NCBI GenBank assembly: GCA_023376005.1
Contig: CM042139.1
Coordinates: 136,852,620-136,916,619 of the forward strand
Origin: Doryteuthis pealeii
Taxonomy: Eukaryota; Mollusca; Cephalopoda; Myopsida; Loliginidae
Reading direction: 5' to 3'
DNA length: 64,000 bases
Numbering within the stretch: the stretch's first letter is position 1; the number at the start of each line of letters is the position of its first letter. The notes under the pieces are model-generated. The model ran no database searches. It saw only the letters and a program-made list of their open reading frames with translations, and was not told the origin of the DNA. Both the position numbers and the translations under genes were made by a program. Positions 8,985 to 19,715 of this stretch are shown piece after piece.

Positions 8985-9179
8985 CACTTTTGGTCAAGTC
9001 TAATATACACTAAATATAAAACTTTGGAGTTGAAAAAGAAAAAAAAATCAGCGAAAACTAGAAAGAATAGAGACAACCACCACCGCAGAGTAATCTTGTC
9101 AAAAACTTCGTAGAAAGAAAAAAAAAGCAAAAACAACATTCTCGTCAAGTGGGAGCAAACTTAAAAAGAAAAAAAATTC

Positions 9180-9530
9180 TTACGCTAAGTAATAAGCTCA
9201 CAGAGAAAAATCATTCGTAACAAGTCCTACAAATTTGGAAAAGAAAAAACAAACATTTCCTAACTTGTTGATTGAAATTACAAATTCAAGAAAGAAAAGA
9301 ATTATTACACAAAAACCCTCATTCGTAGCAAGTTCTAAACATTTGGAAAAAATCAAAAACAAACATTTCTTACCTTGTTGAATGAAATACAAATTCAAAA
9401 AAGAAAATAATTCTTACACAAAAAGAACCCTCATTCGTAGCAAGTTCTAAAAATCTGGAAAAGAAAAAGCAAACATTTTTTAACTTATTGAATGAAATAC
9501 AAATTTTTTTTTAAATATTCTCAAAAGAAA
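9180..9530 (+). repeat. Three tandem ~115-bp repeats in the element leader
   Basis: The motif TCATTCGTAGCAAGTTCTAA followed by 'aaacatttnttancttgttgaatgaaatac' recurs three times with a period of about 110-120 bp. It lies between the 5' LTR and the gag-like sequence. The strand is strongly A-rich. Confidence 0.7.
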
Positions 9531-9785
9531 AAAAAATTCTTAAAAGTAAACAAGCCTAAAAATTTTCAGGCCCACGAGAAAAAAAACCCAAAAAATCTTT
9601 CTCTACAGTTGACAATTCTAAAGTGAGAAACGGTCACCACGTGCGTTGCCTCCACTCATAGGGCACTAAGCTTCAACCTCAATTACCTTTCGTAACATTT
9701 GACCACGGCTACTACAAATTGTTGTCGACAGGACAAGCGAGAAGGAAGGAAAAAAAAATAAATAAAAGGTCGAATTCTAACGAAG

Positions 9786-10192
9786 ATGGCGCACTTCCCA
9801 AAATTAACACGGGTCGCTTCTCTCATGGAAGTTAGAAACTCCTTAAAGCAAGACATTGCTCTTAACATGGAAATGTTAGAACAGACTTGGTGAATGAAGA
9901 AACGAGTTTTGAAAAGGAAGAAAACCCCATAAAACAAAAACAAAAAGAAATACATTTCTTAAATGACAGAATTAAGGATATTTGCACCAAGGCAGAGCTA
10001 GGTTTGGCGGAATGTGGATTCCTAACCGAATTACAAAATGAGTTCAATTTCAGGATTGACATTTACAACAAACTCGCTGACCTGGAAGAAACCCTTATAA
10101 ACTCAACAAATTTTGAGGGCTGTCAATCAAGATCATTACCATTTGTTTCTACACCCAAGCCTACCTACCCAGAAATATTTCCAGACAAATAA
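9786..10192 (+). pseudogene. Gag-like remnant of the LTR element
   Basis: An ATG at 9786 opens a short frame (MAHFPKLTRVASL...) that stops at 9893. The coding character continues in another frame from about 9887 to 10192. It is charged and probably helical, with segments such as RIDIYNKLADLEETL. This looks like one Gag-like protein broken by a frameshift near 9885. There is no methionine start for the second part. The overall style fits Gag of BEL/Pao-type elements, but no zinc knuckle is visible. In copy 2 (49221-49626) an extra one-base loss in an A run (near 49375) and other indels damage it further. Confidence 0.45.
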
Positions 10193-10195
10193 CAA

Positions 10196-10591
10196 GTCGA
10201 AGGAAATTCAGAGAATGTAGTAGCAGTAGACCCAACTGCTTTCTCCGTTGAGGAAGAATTCAAGAACAGGTATTTGGTGAAACTTCCTTGGAGTGAAGAC
10301 AATATCAAGTCTGGTCTCTCCAATTACCATGTTGCTCCAGAATTGCTTGATAGAACGAAGCTATCCAAAAAGAAATCAAACAAGGAGACACTACTTAAAG
10401 TAAAAAGAAGAAAGAAAAAGCAAAACAATAAGCTAAAAACGAGAAATAAATTAATTATAATTCTCTACCAACAGAATTGGATAAAAGGCCAAATTGGAAA
10501 AAATTCCGGACTTCTAATCTATAGCAAAAAGTTACATCCCTTAAATGCAAGACCAAATAATAAACGGGAAACTCCAACATGGATGAAATAG
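10196..10591 (+). pseudogene. Pol remnant of the LTR element (linker and tail only)
   Basis: An open frame from about 10196 carries EEEFKNRYLVKLPW near 10252-10293. It resembles the segment just before reverse transcriptase in BEL/Pao polyproteins. It then passes into lysine-rich sequence and ends at 10591 with SKKLHPLNARPN, which could be the C-terminal end of integrase. The enzyme domains that should lie between are absent, so this appears to be an internal deletion. The assignment rests on short motifs only. Confidence 0.35.
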
Positions 10592-11183
10592 ACAGTCCTG
10601 TGTATGACGTTAATCTGTAGCCTACTATATACTACCATAATTATAAATCCCCAAAATGACCCGCTGAAATTAATCTTACTTCAAGGGCTCCATTTTAGAT
10701 TTTCGCTTTGAAGGGGGGGAGATGGTAGAACATTATTAAAATCAAAAAATCACCCTGGAAGAATTTAAACTGCTACATTCAGGATCATTGTTTAAAAAAA
10801 TAATTAGTCCTGGGCAATACACTCACACAAACAAAAGTTGTGTCATAGAGATAACAAAATCTCAAAGATTACATTAGTCCTGGCGTATGACTTTAAACTG
10901 TATCCATTTATGAACCACAATATGGGGTCCAATACATTCATACAAAACTAAATTGTATTTGGAGATTACAAAATCTTTAAAAAATACACCATTTTTCTAC
11001 ATGTAACTACCCAAAAATAAACAGGAAACAAAAAAAATTTATAAAAATATTGTCATGAAAAAACAATCAGTAGAATGGCTACAATAATGCCGAAATATCA
11101 GGGCAGTCGAGCCCGAAAATATTTCTTTTAAAACATAATTATACATGCATACAAAACTACAAAACAATTTTAAAAAAAAGGGG
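10592..11183 (+). other. 3' untranslated part of the LTR element with polypurine tract
   Basis: No frame is seen. It contains AAGGGGGGGAGATGG at about 10711-10725, a possible second polypurine tract, and AAAAAAAAGGGG (11172-11183) immediately before the right LTR. Two similar 'attagtcctgg' segments occur at 10805 and 10875. Confidence 0.5.
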
Positions 11184-11663
11184 TGCAACACCTTCTATAA
11201 AGAAAACATACAATGATTTCATCATAGCATGTTTCTCCTTTCGTCGGGAGAATATCAAGAAATCTGAGGTAGGGGTTATCGTCGTTGTCTACGAGCCTCT
11301 CTATCGAACCAACCAATCACAAGCCAGCATACTTCCTACCTCTTTATGATTGACCAGCAACGGAGACAGACCTAAATAAAGGGTCTCTCTCATATCCAGC
11401 AGAACTATCAGATGGCCGTAGCTAAGGGACTTCGATAACTAACCCTACCTCAGGTTTTCAGCTAAGTGGACAAATTGTAAACATTTTTCCGGAGACAAAC
11501 AAAAAAGTCTGCAACCCTATTGTTTTATGTCTGTAATACAAGTCTCTTTACTCCTATTCTAGTTGTTTGGTTTATTCTTTAACTCTTAACCTGTCTGTCA
11601 CCACACTCGTGGTTAATTCTTCATATTTTGCAGACTTTTTTTAAAAGTCTAATTCTTTATACA
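11184..11663 (+). repeat. 3' LTR of the 8.5-11.7 kb element
   Basis: It begins TGCAACACCTTCTATAAAGA directly after a polypurine tract and ends CA at 11662-11663. It is collinear with 8494-8984, retaining the ~50 bp the left LTR lost but lacking the left LTR's 'tttggcggcaaagccaaagaggcaaattcgtc'-type segment. Divergence between the two LTRs is of the order of several percent by eye, so the insertion is not very recent. Confidence 0.7.
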
Positions 11664-12880
11664 GCTTTTCCGCTCAGCTATAATAGAGTTGCAAATTTTA
11701 GTATCATAGAAAAAATCCCAAAATAAATACCAGTGATCAATATCATTACGATAATAGAAACACGAAGATAAATGGATAAAGTATTTTAAAACACCAGTGC
11801 CAAAAAACCTAATCATCAGAATAAACCATGTTCAAAAAAATACTTTGAAATAGAATCGAAAGCTTTTAATTAAAACATGAAAACCTATATAAACAAATGC
11901 CTGATCGAAAAAAGTGACATATTTTTAACACACTACCCATGAGTAACATGTATCTCCGAAATGTAGAGCTTAGTGCCTGTTGTCTATGGCGGCAATGACC
12001 ATATAAAAGTCAGTTGAAGTCACTTGGTTGCAAAAAGAACCTTTATTCAATGAATAAACATGCTACATCATTTATACCATATCAACTGTTTTAAAATCTA
12101 TTTTTAAAAAATTCTGATAATATTTCCTTCATATTTTTCTTCTGACTATAAATGTACATTAAAACGAATTAAAAGTAAATCATATCGAAAATATTCCCAT
12201 TTGTCTTATCAATCTTTTACATCTAATACAATCTTACACATCATTGGTAAACATGTTATTGGCTTGCAGTTGCTCAGATTTCTTCATTTGTAGAAAAGCT
12301 GCAGATGTTTCTATTTCCTATCAGATAGCCTTTATTTTTTTAAATATCTATCTATTTTCCTTTCAACGTCTATCTGTCTATTTATCTATCTATCTATATT
12401 CAATAAACTATATTTCTGTTTTTATTTTCAGCTTTTGCCAAAATTCATCTTTGAAATAGAGATCAAACACTATCAAAGTATCATTGCAAATAAAACTTAA
12501 AAATGAATAAATGAACTTGGTCTCAGTACAATAATAAAACCGTCATTAGTATGAATAACTTTCATTCGCAGATACTGAGAATTAAATCGAGGTCACTCTC
12601 GTTGAATTACTCCTATGATGGTTCTGCAAACAATCGTATACATTATATAGTTTGCGTTTATCATGGTTTAGAAATCAAGTTTATTATCTATAAACATTGC
12701 TTGATTGATTTTAACGGCAAGTCAAACCCTCTCGCTATTTTTATTTTTATGCAAAGACGTTAGGGAATCCGTTCGTATTTACATTTTTGTTTATATCTGT
12801 TTTATATCTATTTTTGCATAGTTTACTATCGTAAGTTTTGAACATATCTATTGACCCATAAATGTGACGGCAACAGGTAC
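11664..12880. other. Unrecognised A/T-rich sequence with a CTAT microsatellite
   Basis: No gene or known repeat is recognised. 12343-12402 is a degenerate (CTAT)n run. Short open frames (12244-12459, 12551-12763) show no domain or codon signature. Confidence 0.5.
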
Positions 12881-12883
12881 AAC

Positions 12884-12912
12884 CACTCCGACTCACAGTG
12901 AACATGGAAATA
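12884..12912 (+). repeat. Fragment of an unnamed interspersed repeat
   Basis: ACAGGTACAACCACTCC followed by 'gactcacagtgaacatgg' matches the start of the repeat family seen at 15510, 19285 and 19965. Confidence 0.4.
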
Positions 12913-13304
12913 ATCCAACATCTACGAAGAAATAAGTCTGGTGTAGAGACATAATAGTTATATATTAACATCGTAAAAAACGTCTGTGCAAGCGGATGAA
13001 ACCACGTGATGATGCTCCAGATCATCGCACAATAGCCACTTATAAAATATTTCAATCTGATGTCGAATGACAATGTTGATAAACATATTAATACAAACTT
13101 TTAAAACTTATATTAATCCTGTTTTATCACGAATAATCTTTATCATTATTTTCTTTTTGATTCTACGTCGCATTCATACAGCTTCGAAGTTGTGCAAATT
13201 TAATTCAGTAAAATAAAATACGCCTACTTCTTACCAAAATCCAATCCCCACAATATCTTTTATAAGACTTCCTGAAAACAAAAATATATACTGTTTTTTG
13301 TGAG

Positions 13305-13362
<58 letters not shown>

Positions 13363-13900
13363 TATATATTGGATAGTCAACTACTTTATCTTTTTTTCTC
13401 TAACACTTGATAGAAATATTTTAAATAACAAAGACCTCATTTGAATTTTAGCTTTTAATCGAGTCTTCATTGGGTATCTCAAATATGTTCAAATTGATCA
13501 GCAAAACATACTTTCTTTTTTCTTTGCATTTTTGCACACGTTTTCAAATCTTTTATCGAAATATATTTTTACTGCAGGACAAAATGAGTTCGCTCTTTTC
13601 AGTGATTGGATTTTTGTCGGCTCCAGAATACAACACAATTGTGTTGCTCAAATAGTGAAAAAAGAAAACAGGCGGTTTATATGAAGGAGTGCCGTGGAAA
13701 TCTAATAGACAAGTGGTTGAAGGCGATTTCTGCAAATCAACGCCATATTGTTGGTATGTCAAGCAGGAATAAAATGAAAAGCCCTTCACATATGCAAGGA
13801 GATAAATAGAAAAACTGCGGATTTTCTATTCTATATTAGGCATCTTTTTTTTCAATCTATCTGTTCCTTTTTCAACATATATCTATATATCAATATATCT
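12913..13900. other. Unrecognised sequence with a (TA)n tract
   Basis: A (TA)n tract spans 13306-13368 (about 63 bp; the duplicate tract at 52738-52818 is about 81 bp). I see no gene. The small frames at 13470-13809 are not recognisable, and their ends differ between the two copies because of single-base indels. Confidence 0.5.
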
Positions 13901-14165
13901 AGTGTCTAGCAGAGAGTCCATGTGGCATAGCAACAAACGTATTAAAATGCGGCTTCAAAGTAAGCGAGTTCGAACTCCAGTCCCGTTATTACGTTCATTT
14001 GGGACTAATTCGGTTGAGAATGATACAGACGCCTCTCCCGCAGCTATGTGTTAAATAGTACCTCGACTGTTCTTCTATCAGAATGGGTTGTGTATCAAAT
14101 GACCCACGAAATTTATTATGCAATTAAAAACGAACAAAACCAAAACAACCGAGAGTCTATTTAAG
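13901..14165 (+). mobile_element. tRNA-derived SINE
   Basis: The head has an A-box-like TGGCATAGCAAC at about 13922-13933 and a near-consensus B box GTTCGAACTCC (13968-13978), as in an RNA polymerase III promoter. A body of about 150 bp follows and the 3' end is A-rich (AACGAACAAAACCAAAACAA). The partner is at 53349-53613. Confidence 0.6.
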
Positions 14166-14268
14166 TATATGTTCGGAACTTTTCTTTTCATTTCACACCC
14201 GGTTTCATTTATCTAATTTTATGTTCTATCAGATAATCAGATTATCCTCTATATACAATTACTACCCT

Positions 14269-14282
14269 CACGCACACACACA

Positions 14283-14333
<51 letters not shown>
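14269..14333. repeat. (CA)n(TA)n microsatellite
   Basis: A short CA run followed by a TA tract. The partner is at 53717-53774. Confidence 0.95.
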
Positions 14334-14337
<4 letters not shown>

Positions 14338-14573
14338 TTAATTGGAGTCGTACCTAATTTTGAAAATTAATTAATTAATAATGAATTAGGCGGGAATACC
14401 TATTAAATGTATGGCTAAACAAATCGAGAAAAATCAATCTCTGTATGTACATTTCAGCCTATTAGGCCTCATCAGCAGAGCTATAGATCGGAAGACCGCC
14501 CTGTGCGCGATTTGAAACCGGACTGCCAAGCTGACAGGCCGATCCCATAACCCCAACACCAAACGAACTTCTT
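14334..14573 (-). mobile_element. SINE-like unit, first of a direct pair
   Basis: A 240-bp unit nearly identical to 14702-14941. On the minus strand it has an A-box-like CGGCCTGTCAGCTTGGCAGT and a B-box-like GGTTTCAAATCGCG, so it resembles a tRNA-derived head followed by a tail with palindromic GGCCTATTAGGCC. The partner pair is at 53775-54015 and 54144-54382. Confidence 0.5.
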
Positions 14574-14701
14574 AGATTTTATGATTTGTTTAGAGTAGGT
14601 TAACATTCCTCTTCTAGTGACTTTTATTACACGACGATGTGGTAAGTTGTAAACAAGGTTTGTTTAGAATGGCTTTTTGCCGATAATTTTTTGGAGAATA
14701 A
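14574..14701. other. 128-bp spacer between the paired SINE-like units
   Basis: A unique-looking spacer preserved in both copies of the large duplication. No feature is recognised. Confidence 0.5.
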
Positions 14702-14941
14702 GTGTTTAATTGGAGTCGTACCTAATTTTGAAAATTAATTAATTAATAATGAATTAGGCGGGAATACCTATTAAATGTATGGCTAAACAAATCGAGAAAA
14801 ATCAATCTCTGTATGTACATTTCGGCCTATTAGGCCTCATCAGCAGAGCTATAGATCGGAAGACCGCCCTGTGCGCGATTTGAAACCGGACTGCCAAGCT
14901 GACAGGCCGATCCCATAACCCCAACACCAAACGAACTTCTA
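14702..14941 (-). mobile_element. SINE-like unit, second of a direct pair
   Basis: It differs from 14334-14573 by very few bases (for example one A/G in the GGCCTATTAGGCC region) and has the same orientation. The pair is best explained as a local direct duplication, because the flanks differ and the identity is very high. Confidence 0.55.
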
Positions 14942-14956
14942 TTCGTGCAAATGGGT

Positions 14957-15083
<127 letters not shown>

Positions 15084-15106
15084 CATTTCAAGCATTAAAC
15101 AATCCG

Positions 15107-15509
15107 CACCTTTTTTGTTCTCTTGTATTTATTTCGGTTTGTTTGTTCTATTTCGGAGGGACATAATGTTAATTTTCAAGGAAAAGGGATTATAGACGTT
15201 TGCATTCAATTCACACAATTTCCCTCAGTTTCAGCTATGGGTAACATATTAGGGAAGAATCGGATTTCTAGCCTCTGTAGGACAACTGTTCTCACAGAAG
15301 GGGAAAAAAGGCTGAATTCATTCCAAAAGATAGTTCGACGTTGTTTTCTATCTCGTTCCGATGAAAGGAATTCAGCTAGCAGAGTTGACTGTTGCAGAGT
15401 AAATTTTACCTAAAGGCAAATTAGACAATCTCTCATTTTCTCTCATTTTCTGTCCTCTTCCAAAGCCGAGCACGAAATAGATATAGCAGTGAATCGAAAT
15501 AGGTACTAC
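15107..15509 (+). other. Region with an unrecognised 96-codon frame
   Basis: An open frame at 15123-15413 encodes 96 residues with no recognisable domain. It is preserved base for base in frame at 55017-55307, but this follows from the whole duplication and is not evidence of function. No splice or promoter signal supports it. Confidence 0.2.
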
Positions 15510-15660
15510 CATAACAGGTAGTGCCACTCCGGGTCAGAATTGACCTGGGAGCAATGGCAATCAAGGAGTATTCTACACTCCCAAGGTCTTCAAAATTGGA
15601 ACCTGTCTACTAGATGCAGTTTAGCGTCATACTGGGGATACTTCCTTAAAAACTAACCAC
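15510..15660 (+). repeat. Unnamed interspersed repeat (family R), copy
   Basis: About 150 bp that share the order 'acaggta-taccactcc', 'ggtcaga-tgacctgggag', 'aatggcaat', 'acactccc', 'aattggaacct' and 'gatgcaattta-cgtcata' with 19285-19445, 19965-20120 and, inverted, 41130-41310. I cannot name the family. Confidence 0.6.
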
Positions 15661-15697
15661 TTATAACCAGCACCCACCCCTTTAGGAATCTATCTCC

Positions 15698-15831
15698 GGT
15701 GCTGGTATATACAACATTTTTGCCAATACTGTAAGAAGACATACACCGGCAAAACATCAAGAAATTTAAAAAAGAGAATTTTCGACCATTGGAAAGATTT
15801 CAACTTCAGAAATACGACTAATACTACATAA
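15698..15831 (+). pseudogene. GIY-YIG endonuclease relic (Penelope-like element?)
   Basis: In one frame 15698-15721 reads GAGIYNIF, a GIY motif. After a frameshift, 15721-15831 reads CQYCKKTYTGKTSRN... then LKKRIFDHWKDF and a stop. This is the Y-x-G motif and following Arg/His helix of GIY-YIG nucleases. The spacing of GIY, the Cys pair and the YIG-type motif fits the endonuclease domain of Penelope-like retroelements. The domain is too short for any other part to be checked and the frame is broken. Copy 2 (about 55592-55725) has lost one A in the lysine codon run, breaking it further. Confidence 0.45.
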
Positions 15832-17245
15832 AATTTTAACAAAGCATAATTTTTATTTTCAAATAATCCCATGCTTGCTTTAATACTCGATAGAAACAAA
15901 GGCAGAATGAAGTTTGCACTATCCCTTCTCATGAAAAGATTACACAAGGTTCTGGCTTCTATGACATTTCTCTATTCTTGGGAAAATTAATGCCAAAAAG
16001 ATTCAATATTAAACCAAAACCCAAATACCTATGGATTTCATTATTACTACACATTTGCACACATTTTATTTAAACCCAAATTTTAAATTACGACACCCAT
16101 GTATTTTCATACATTACATAATTTTAATTTTTAAAATTGAATTTTTTAAATTAAATTATTCAAAGCTTTTCTTGTTTACACAAAAAATTTTAAATACACA
16201 GAATTTATCAAACTAAAATATTTTGACCAAAATACGTAACAACTAAGCTTATTTTTTTCAAAAGATGTTTAAACTTCTCCGGTTTAAACAAAGCAAACAT
16301 TATTTTAAATTTTTCAAAATTCAAAATGTTAATAATTTCCATGTTTTTCAAACAAGGAAAGAGTTTTAAGATTTAAAAAAAGAAATGTGTTCATGACGTA
16401 ATCAATTTCGAATGCTTTTCTTGTATTTCTCGTTCTTAAAAAATCAAAAACCTGTGTCCTGAAGAAGATCTCAGTTTGCATGCCTGATATAAAAATTTCA
16501 TTATTCTATTTTTATTTGTTTTATAGTCAAAATAATTTTAAGTGGAATATATATACTGCATTACATAACTATGTGCTGTTATCAGATTTTAGCGTTTTAA
16601 AATTGATGTTAGAGATTAGTAAATCACAAAATATTTTAAAACCTAAAGTTCAATTAGTTTATATAACTACCTTACACGCTAATAATCAAATCTTAATTAA
16701 TAGCCACAGTTTACCAGCAAATATCAAATATACTAATAATATATTTACATTCTGTATAAAGGTCTTTTTACTTTCCTCTTTTCCCTATCCTTACGTGATT
16801 TCACGATACAATTATCTGTATCAGACAGAATAATTGAAAAGTTTGGAGAACGGTTTTTATTGCTCTCTTACCGTCAGTATTTAAAATATTATGTTATTTC
16901 TACTAATGGTGGTGAAATGGTGTCTTGACAACAATGATACTGAATTCATTTAATTCTGTCATGTCTTTCTTCACAAAATTTAATGCTTTAAATCTATGAG
17001 CTATATTATGGAACGAGTTGCCTATAAAAGTTGCAATTATTTTTCGTTGTCGTAAACTGTGTTATGTTATGATTAATACTGCTTGTCAGTTAAAAGTACG
17101 ACCAAGAGCTACTTTCAATATTCTTTTCAAATGCTTACATACGTGTCAGTCTTGGAATTTCTTAGAGGATAAGACTTAGTTGCCGTCAAAATATTTGTGA
17201 CTAATATTTTAATTCGCCTATCTTCTGGGACTGCTAGTCTGAAAC
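15832..17245. other. A/T-rich sequence, nothing recognised
   Basis: No gene, RNA or known element is recognised. The short frames (16031-16216, 16480-16833) lack domains; the second is interrupted in the duplicate by one-base losses. Confidence 0.5.
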
Positions 17246-17546
17246 TGACTACTATTGGGGATTTGTTTTAAATATACATACTAGCTTTTGGCAGAAAATG
17301 TTGAACACTTATTTCTGTCAACCATGACATACGTGGGTCTTTTTCTATTTTTACATTTAGTGAGACGGATGAGTAAGGATCTGTTATAGAGGAAAACATT
17401 TTGCTACTGAATACTGCAGGGGATTTGGTATACATATACTCTCTTGATTATGGTGGAAAATATGGAACATTAATTTCTGGAAGCACGTGGGACTTTTTAT
17501 ATTTTTACATTTGGTAAGACACATGGTTAAGGACTCGTTAGAAGGA
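17246..17546. repeat. Two diverged ~150-bp tandem repeats
   Basis: The pattern 'ggggattt', 'atacatact', 'gaaaat-ttgaaca', 'atttctg', 'cgtggg', 'ctatttttacattt', 'gagacggatg/aagacacatgg', 'aaggatctgtta' occurs at about 17255-17390 and again at about 17412-17545. The two units differ at many sites, so the duplication is old. Confidence 0.5.
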
Positions 17547-18001
17547 AAATACTGGAAGATGAAGGGATTGAAAGGATCAGCACAAATGATGGGCTTCAAT
17601 AACCATTTCGGTAGAATTAGCCTATAAACAAATATAATTCCGGTACCTTTAATTATGAAAGAACATTCGTCACAACTTTCCACTGATTTATTTCTCTACG
17701 AAAGTACGTAAAGACATATAATCTAATATCTTTGATGAGGCAAACAAAAAATAATAAGGATTAAGTTATCAGATTTAAACCGACATAATAACCAAATGTA
17801 TATGAGTATAAAAGTAAAGCCGACAGAGCAGCCAATTACCGATATCAGGCGGACAGCGATAGAGTCTATCCTTTTCTAGTTAGCTCTAGACGAAGGAGAT
17901 TGTTTTTAATACGGTGGAGCACCACACATACTGCCAGGTTTGCAGATGTTTTACCGTACAGATTAGATTACCCAAGATGTGCTGCTCATGCACAGAGTTG
18001 A
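17547..18001. other. Unrecognised sequence next to the tRNA-like segment
   Basis: Nothing identified. Read on the minus strand it may be the body of a SINE headed by the tRNA-like segment at 18003-18075. No tail could be defined. Confidence 0.35.
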
Positions 18002-18002
18002 C

Positions 18003-18075
18003 AGGGACCTGGTATCGGACCCAGAATCTTGAGATTCATAGACGAATACTCTACCGACTGGGCTAAACCGGTCCC
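18003..18075 (-). other. tRNA-like cloverleaf (SINE head or tRNA pseudogene)
   Basis: On the minus strand the 73-nt segment begins GGGACC and ends GGTCCC, forming a perfect 6-bp acceptor stem. An A-box-like TAGCCCAGTCGGTAGAG follows, then an anticodon-arm-like ATTC...GAAT pairing and a T-arm-like CTGG...CCAG around TCCGATA, a weakened B box. The D and T arms are imperfect and there is no clear RNA polymerase III terminator, so a functional tRNA is unlikely. The same sequence is at 57892-57964. Confidence 0.5.
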
Positions 18076-18079
18076 TTAA

Positions 18080-18855
18080 ATATATATAAACACTGATTAA
18101 ATTTGATCTATTTGCCTAGTTATCGTTAATACTATCCCTGGATTGAGTATAACTGAAGAGGGTTAATGAGATTTGGAATTAGGCCTTGTAGAGATGAATA
18201 ACCTTTATGTTAGCATACAAGGAAGTTGTCAAATAAGAAAATGTAACTTTTGAATAACAAACATTTATAAACCTATAAATATAAACATTACTTATGAATC
18301 ATTACTTATGTGATGTTGCTGAAGAGAAAGATAAACATTTTTATTTACTAACAAAAACAAAATTTTGTAAATGTAGGAAAATGGTGCTGACTAGATTAGG
18401 TATGACCGATCATCCAATTAATGACAATCTTGTTAACATAGAAATTAATCTCTAACGAGAATCGAATGTCAATCAGAGGAATTATTTTGGCACATAAATA
18501 TCTCAACTCCAAACTAGAACGTATCTATGTTATTCATAGACGGATCAGCCGACTGTTCTATAAAATGGTTGCTGTGAAGTAAGAACATATAATAAATATA
18601 TTTATAGAAAAAAACGAATAGATAAGAGAAAACAGTTGGTATCAATGACTTAAATAATTTGGAAAAGAAAGAAAAAAATTGAACTTAGACCAATAAATAT
18701 AAATTGCAGAAATGTAAATAGCAGATAAATACCGGCTGTTTACATAAAATCTGTAAGATGCCTGCAGTTAAATGAATATTTGTAGGTTTATCATTTAATT
18801 CTCACTATGTTCTGCACTACTGAGATTTGTTTATAAATTAAATTAAACTACGTAA
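18080..18855. other. A/T-rich sequence, nothing recognised
   Basis: No gene or known repeat is recognised between the tRNA-like segment and the hAT-like end. Confidence 0.5.
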
Positions 18856-18857
18856 AT

Positions 18858-19015
18858 CAGTGTTTCTCAACCGGGGACATTATAACCCTCGTGTACCATA
18901 TAATGTTTTGGGACAAGGCAAACAAAAAGTATGTAATAATAAAAATAGAATAGAATTTTAAGCATCGAATGGCTATCAGGGGTCAATCTAAGTGAAATAG
19001 GAATCTAAGGTGGCC
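18858..19015 (+). mobile_element. hAT-type non-autonomous element fragment
   Basis: It begins CAGTGTTTCTCAACCGGGG, very close to the terminal inverted repeat found on many animal hAT transposons. About 150 bp of internal sequence follow, including 'ttttgggacaaggcaaac' and 'gaatggctatcaggggtc'. A matching right end was not found, so the element is truncated. The partner starts at 58748. Confidence 0.5.
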
Positions 19016-19149
19016 ATAAGTAAAAAAAAAAAACCAAAAAGAAACAAAACAAAAAACACCGACGAAAACATCGTGGATAACGTAGTATTTTAAATAATCG
19101 GCTACGGTTTAGCACTTTTAAGGTTTTAAATTTATGAGAAGTAATTTAG

Positions 19150-19445
19150 TTTATTGGTGTCCCCGAGGTTGGTTGGTTGGTTGGATTTTACAGAATGTCG
19201 AACCTTGGGTTATTTTCTGTCGTAGACATTTAATTTTATTCATCATTTTGGGGTATTCAATTAAAAAAAAAAATATTTATCTCATAGATAGAACCAGAAC
19301 AGGTACAACCATTTCTGGTCAGAGTGGATCTGGGAGTAATGGCAATGAAGAGATACTCCACACTATCTTGAATTCCAGAATTGCAACCTCATCACAAGAT
19401 GCAATTTAACGTCATACCTAGGATTCCAAGACATTAAGCTTCTAA
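19150..19445 (+). repeat. Family R interspersed repeat with leader
   Basis: The leader GGTTGGTTGGTTGGATTTTA, 'ttgggttatttt' and a T-rich stretch are followed by the family R block (19285-19445). The leader also precedes the copy at 19830-20120. Related leaders occur at 25255-25400 and 44560-44640, so leader and block belong to one dispersed repeat of about 300 bp. Confidence 0.55.
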
Positions 19446-19460
19446 CACATAAGTTTTAAA

Positions 19461-19715
19461 GCGAGGCGCATGGTGCAATGGTTACCGTCGTAGGAAATAG
19501 ATTTGGTGACATGAGTTCAAAACCATAACGAGGCTGTTTTCATTTCACATAGCGCTAATACCCTTGGGAAAGTTTTGAACCAAACTATTTTCATTCCGGC
19601 TAAGGGCAAAATAGTAGGGTATATTGGATTTTTAACCTTGATTAGGCAACCAGTCTAGGAGAACATAAACTCTGAATTCAAAAGGGTTAAACTCTGCTTA
19701 AGAGATTGAACTTGT
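19461..19715 (+). mobile_element. tRNA-derived SINE, full-length-like
   Basis: The head reads GCGAGGCGCATGGTGCAATGG (A-box region) and GAGTTCAAAACC (B-box-like, about 19513). The body includes 'aaatagtagggtatattgga' and 'ttaggcaaccagtctagga', and the tail reads AACTCTGAATTCAAA and 'ctgcttaagagattgaact'. The same tail is seen at 20280-20385 (inverted), 24540-24600 and 38400-38460 (inverted), defining one SINE family. Confidence 0.65.

Larger units (their letters stand above)
8494..11663 (+). mobile_element. LTR retrotransposon, internally deleted (possibly BEL/Pao)
   Basis: Two direct repeats of about 480-490 bp flank about 2.2 kb. The polypurine stretch AAAAAAAAGGGG (11172-11183) precedes the right LTR, and a TGG-starting candidate primer-binding site lies at 8991. 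The interior has a long untranslated leader with tandem repeats, gag-like sequence, one segment resembling the pre-reverse-transcriptase part of BEL/Pao Pol (RYLVKLPW), and a short tail. The reverse transcriptase and integrase cores are not present. The class assignment is tentative. A second copy lies at 47942-51093. Confidence 0.65.

Noticed and set aside
15123..15413. 96-codon frame identical in both copies
   Set aside because: Identity is explained by the large duplication. No recognisable domain and no other support for a gene.
18003..18075. Functional tRNA gene
   Set aside because: The D and T arms are imperfect, the B box is weak, and no clear poly-T terminator follows. A SINE head or pseudogene is more likely.
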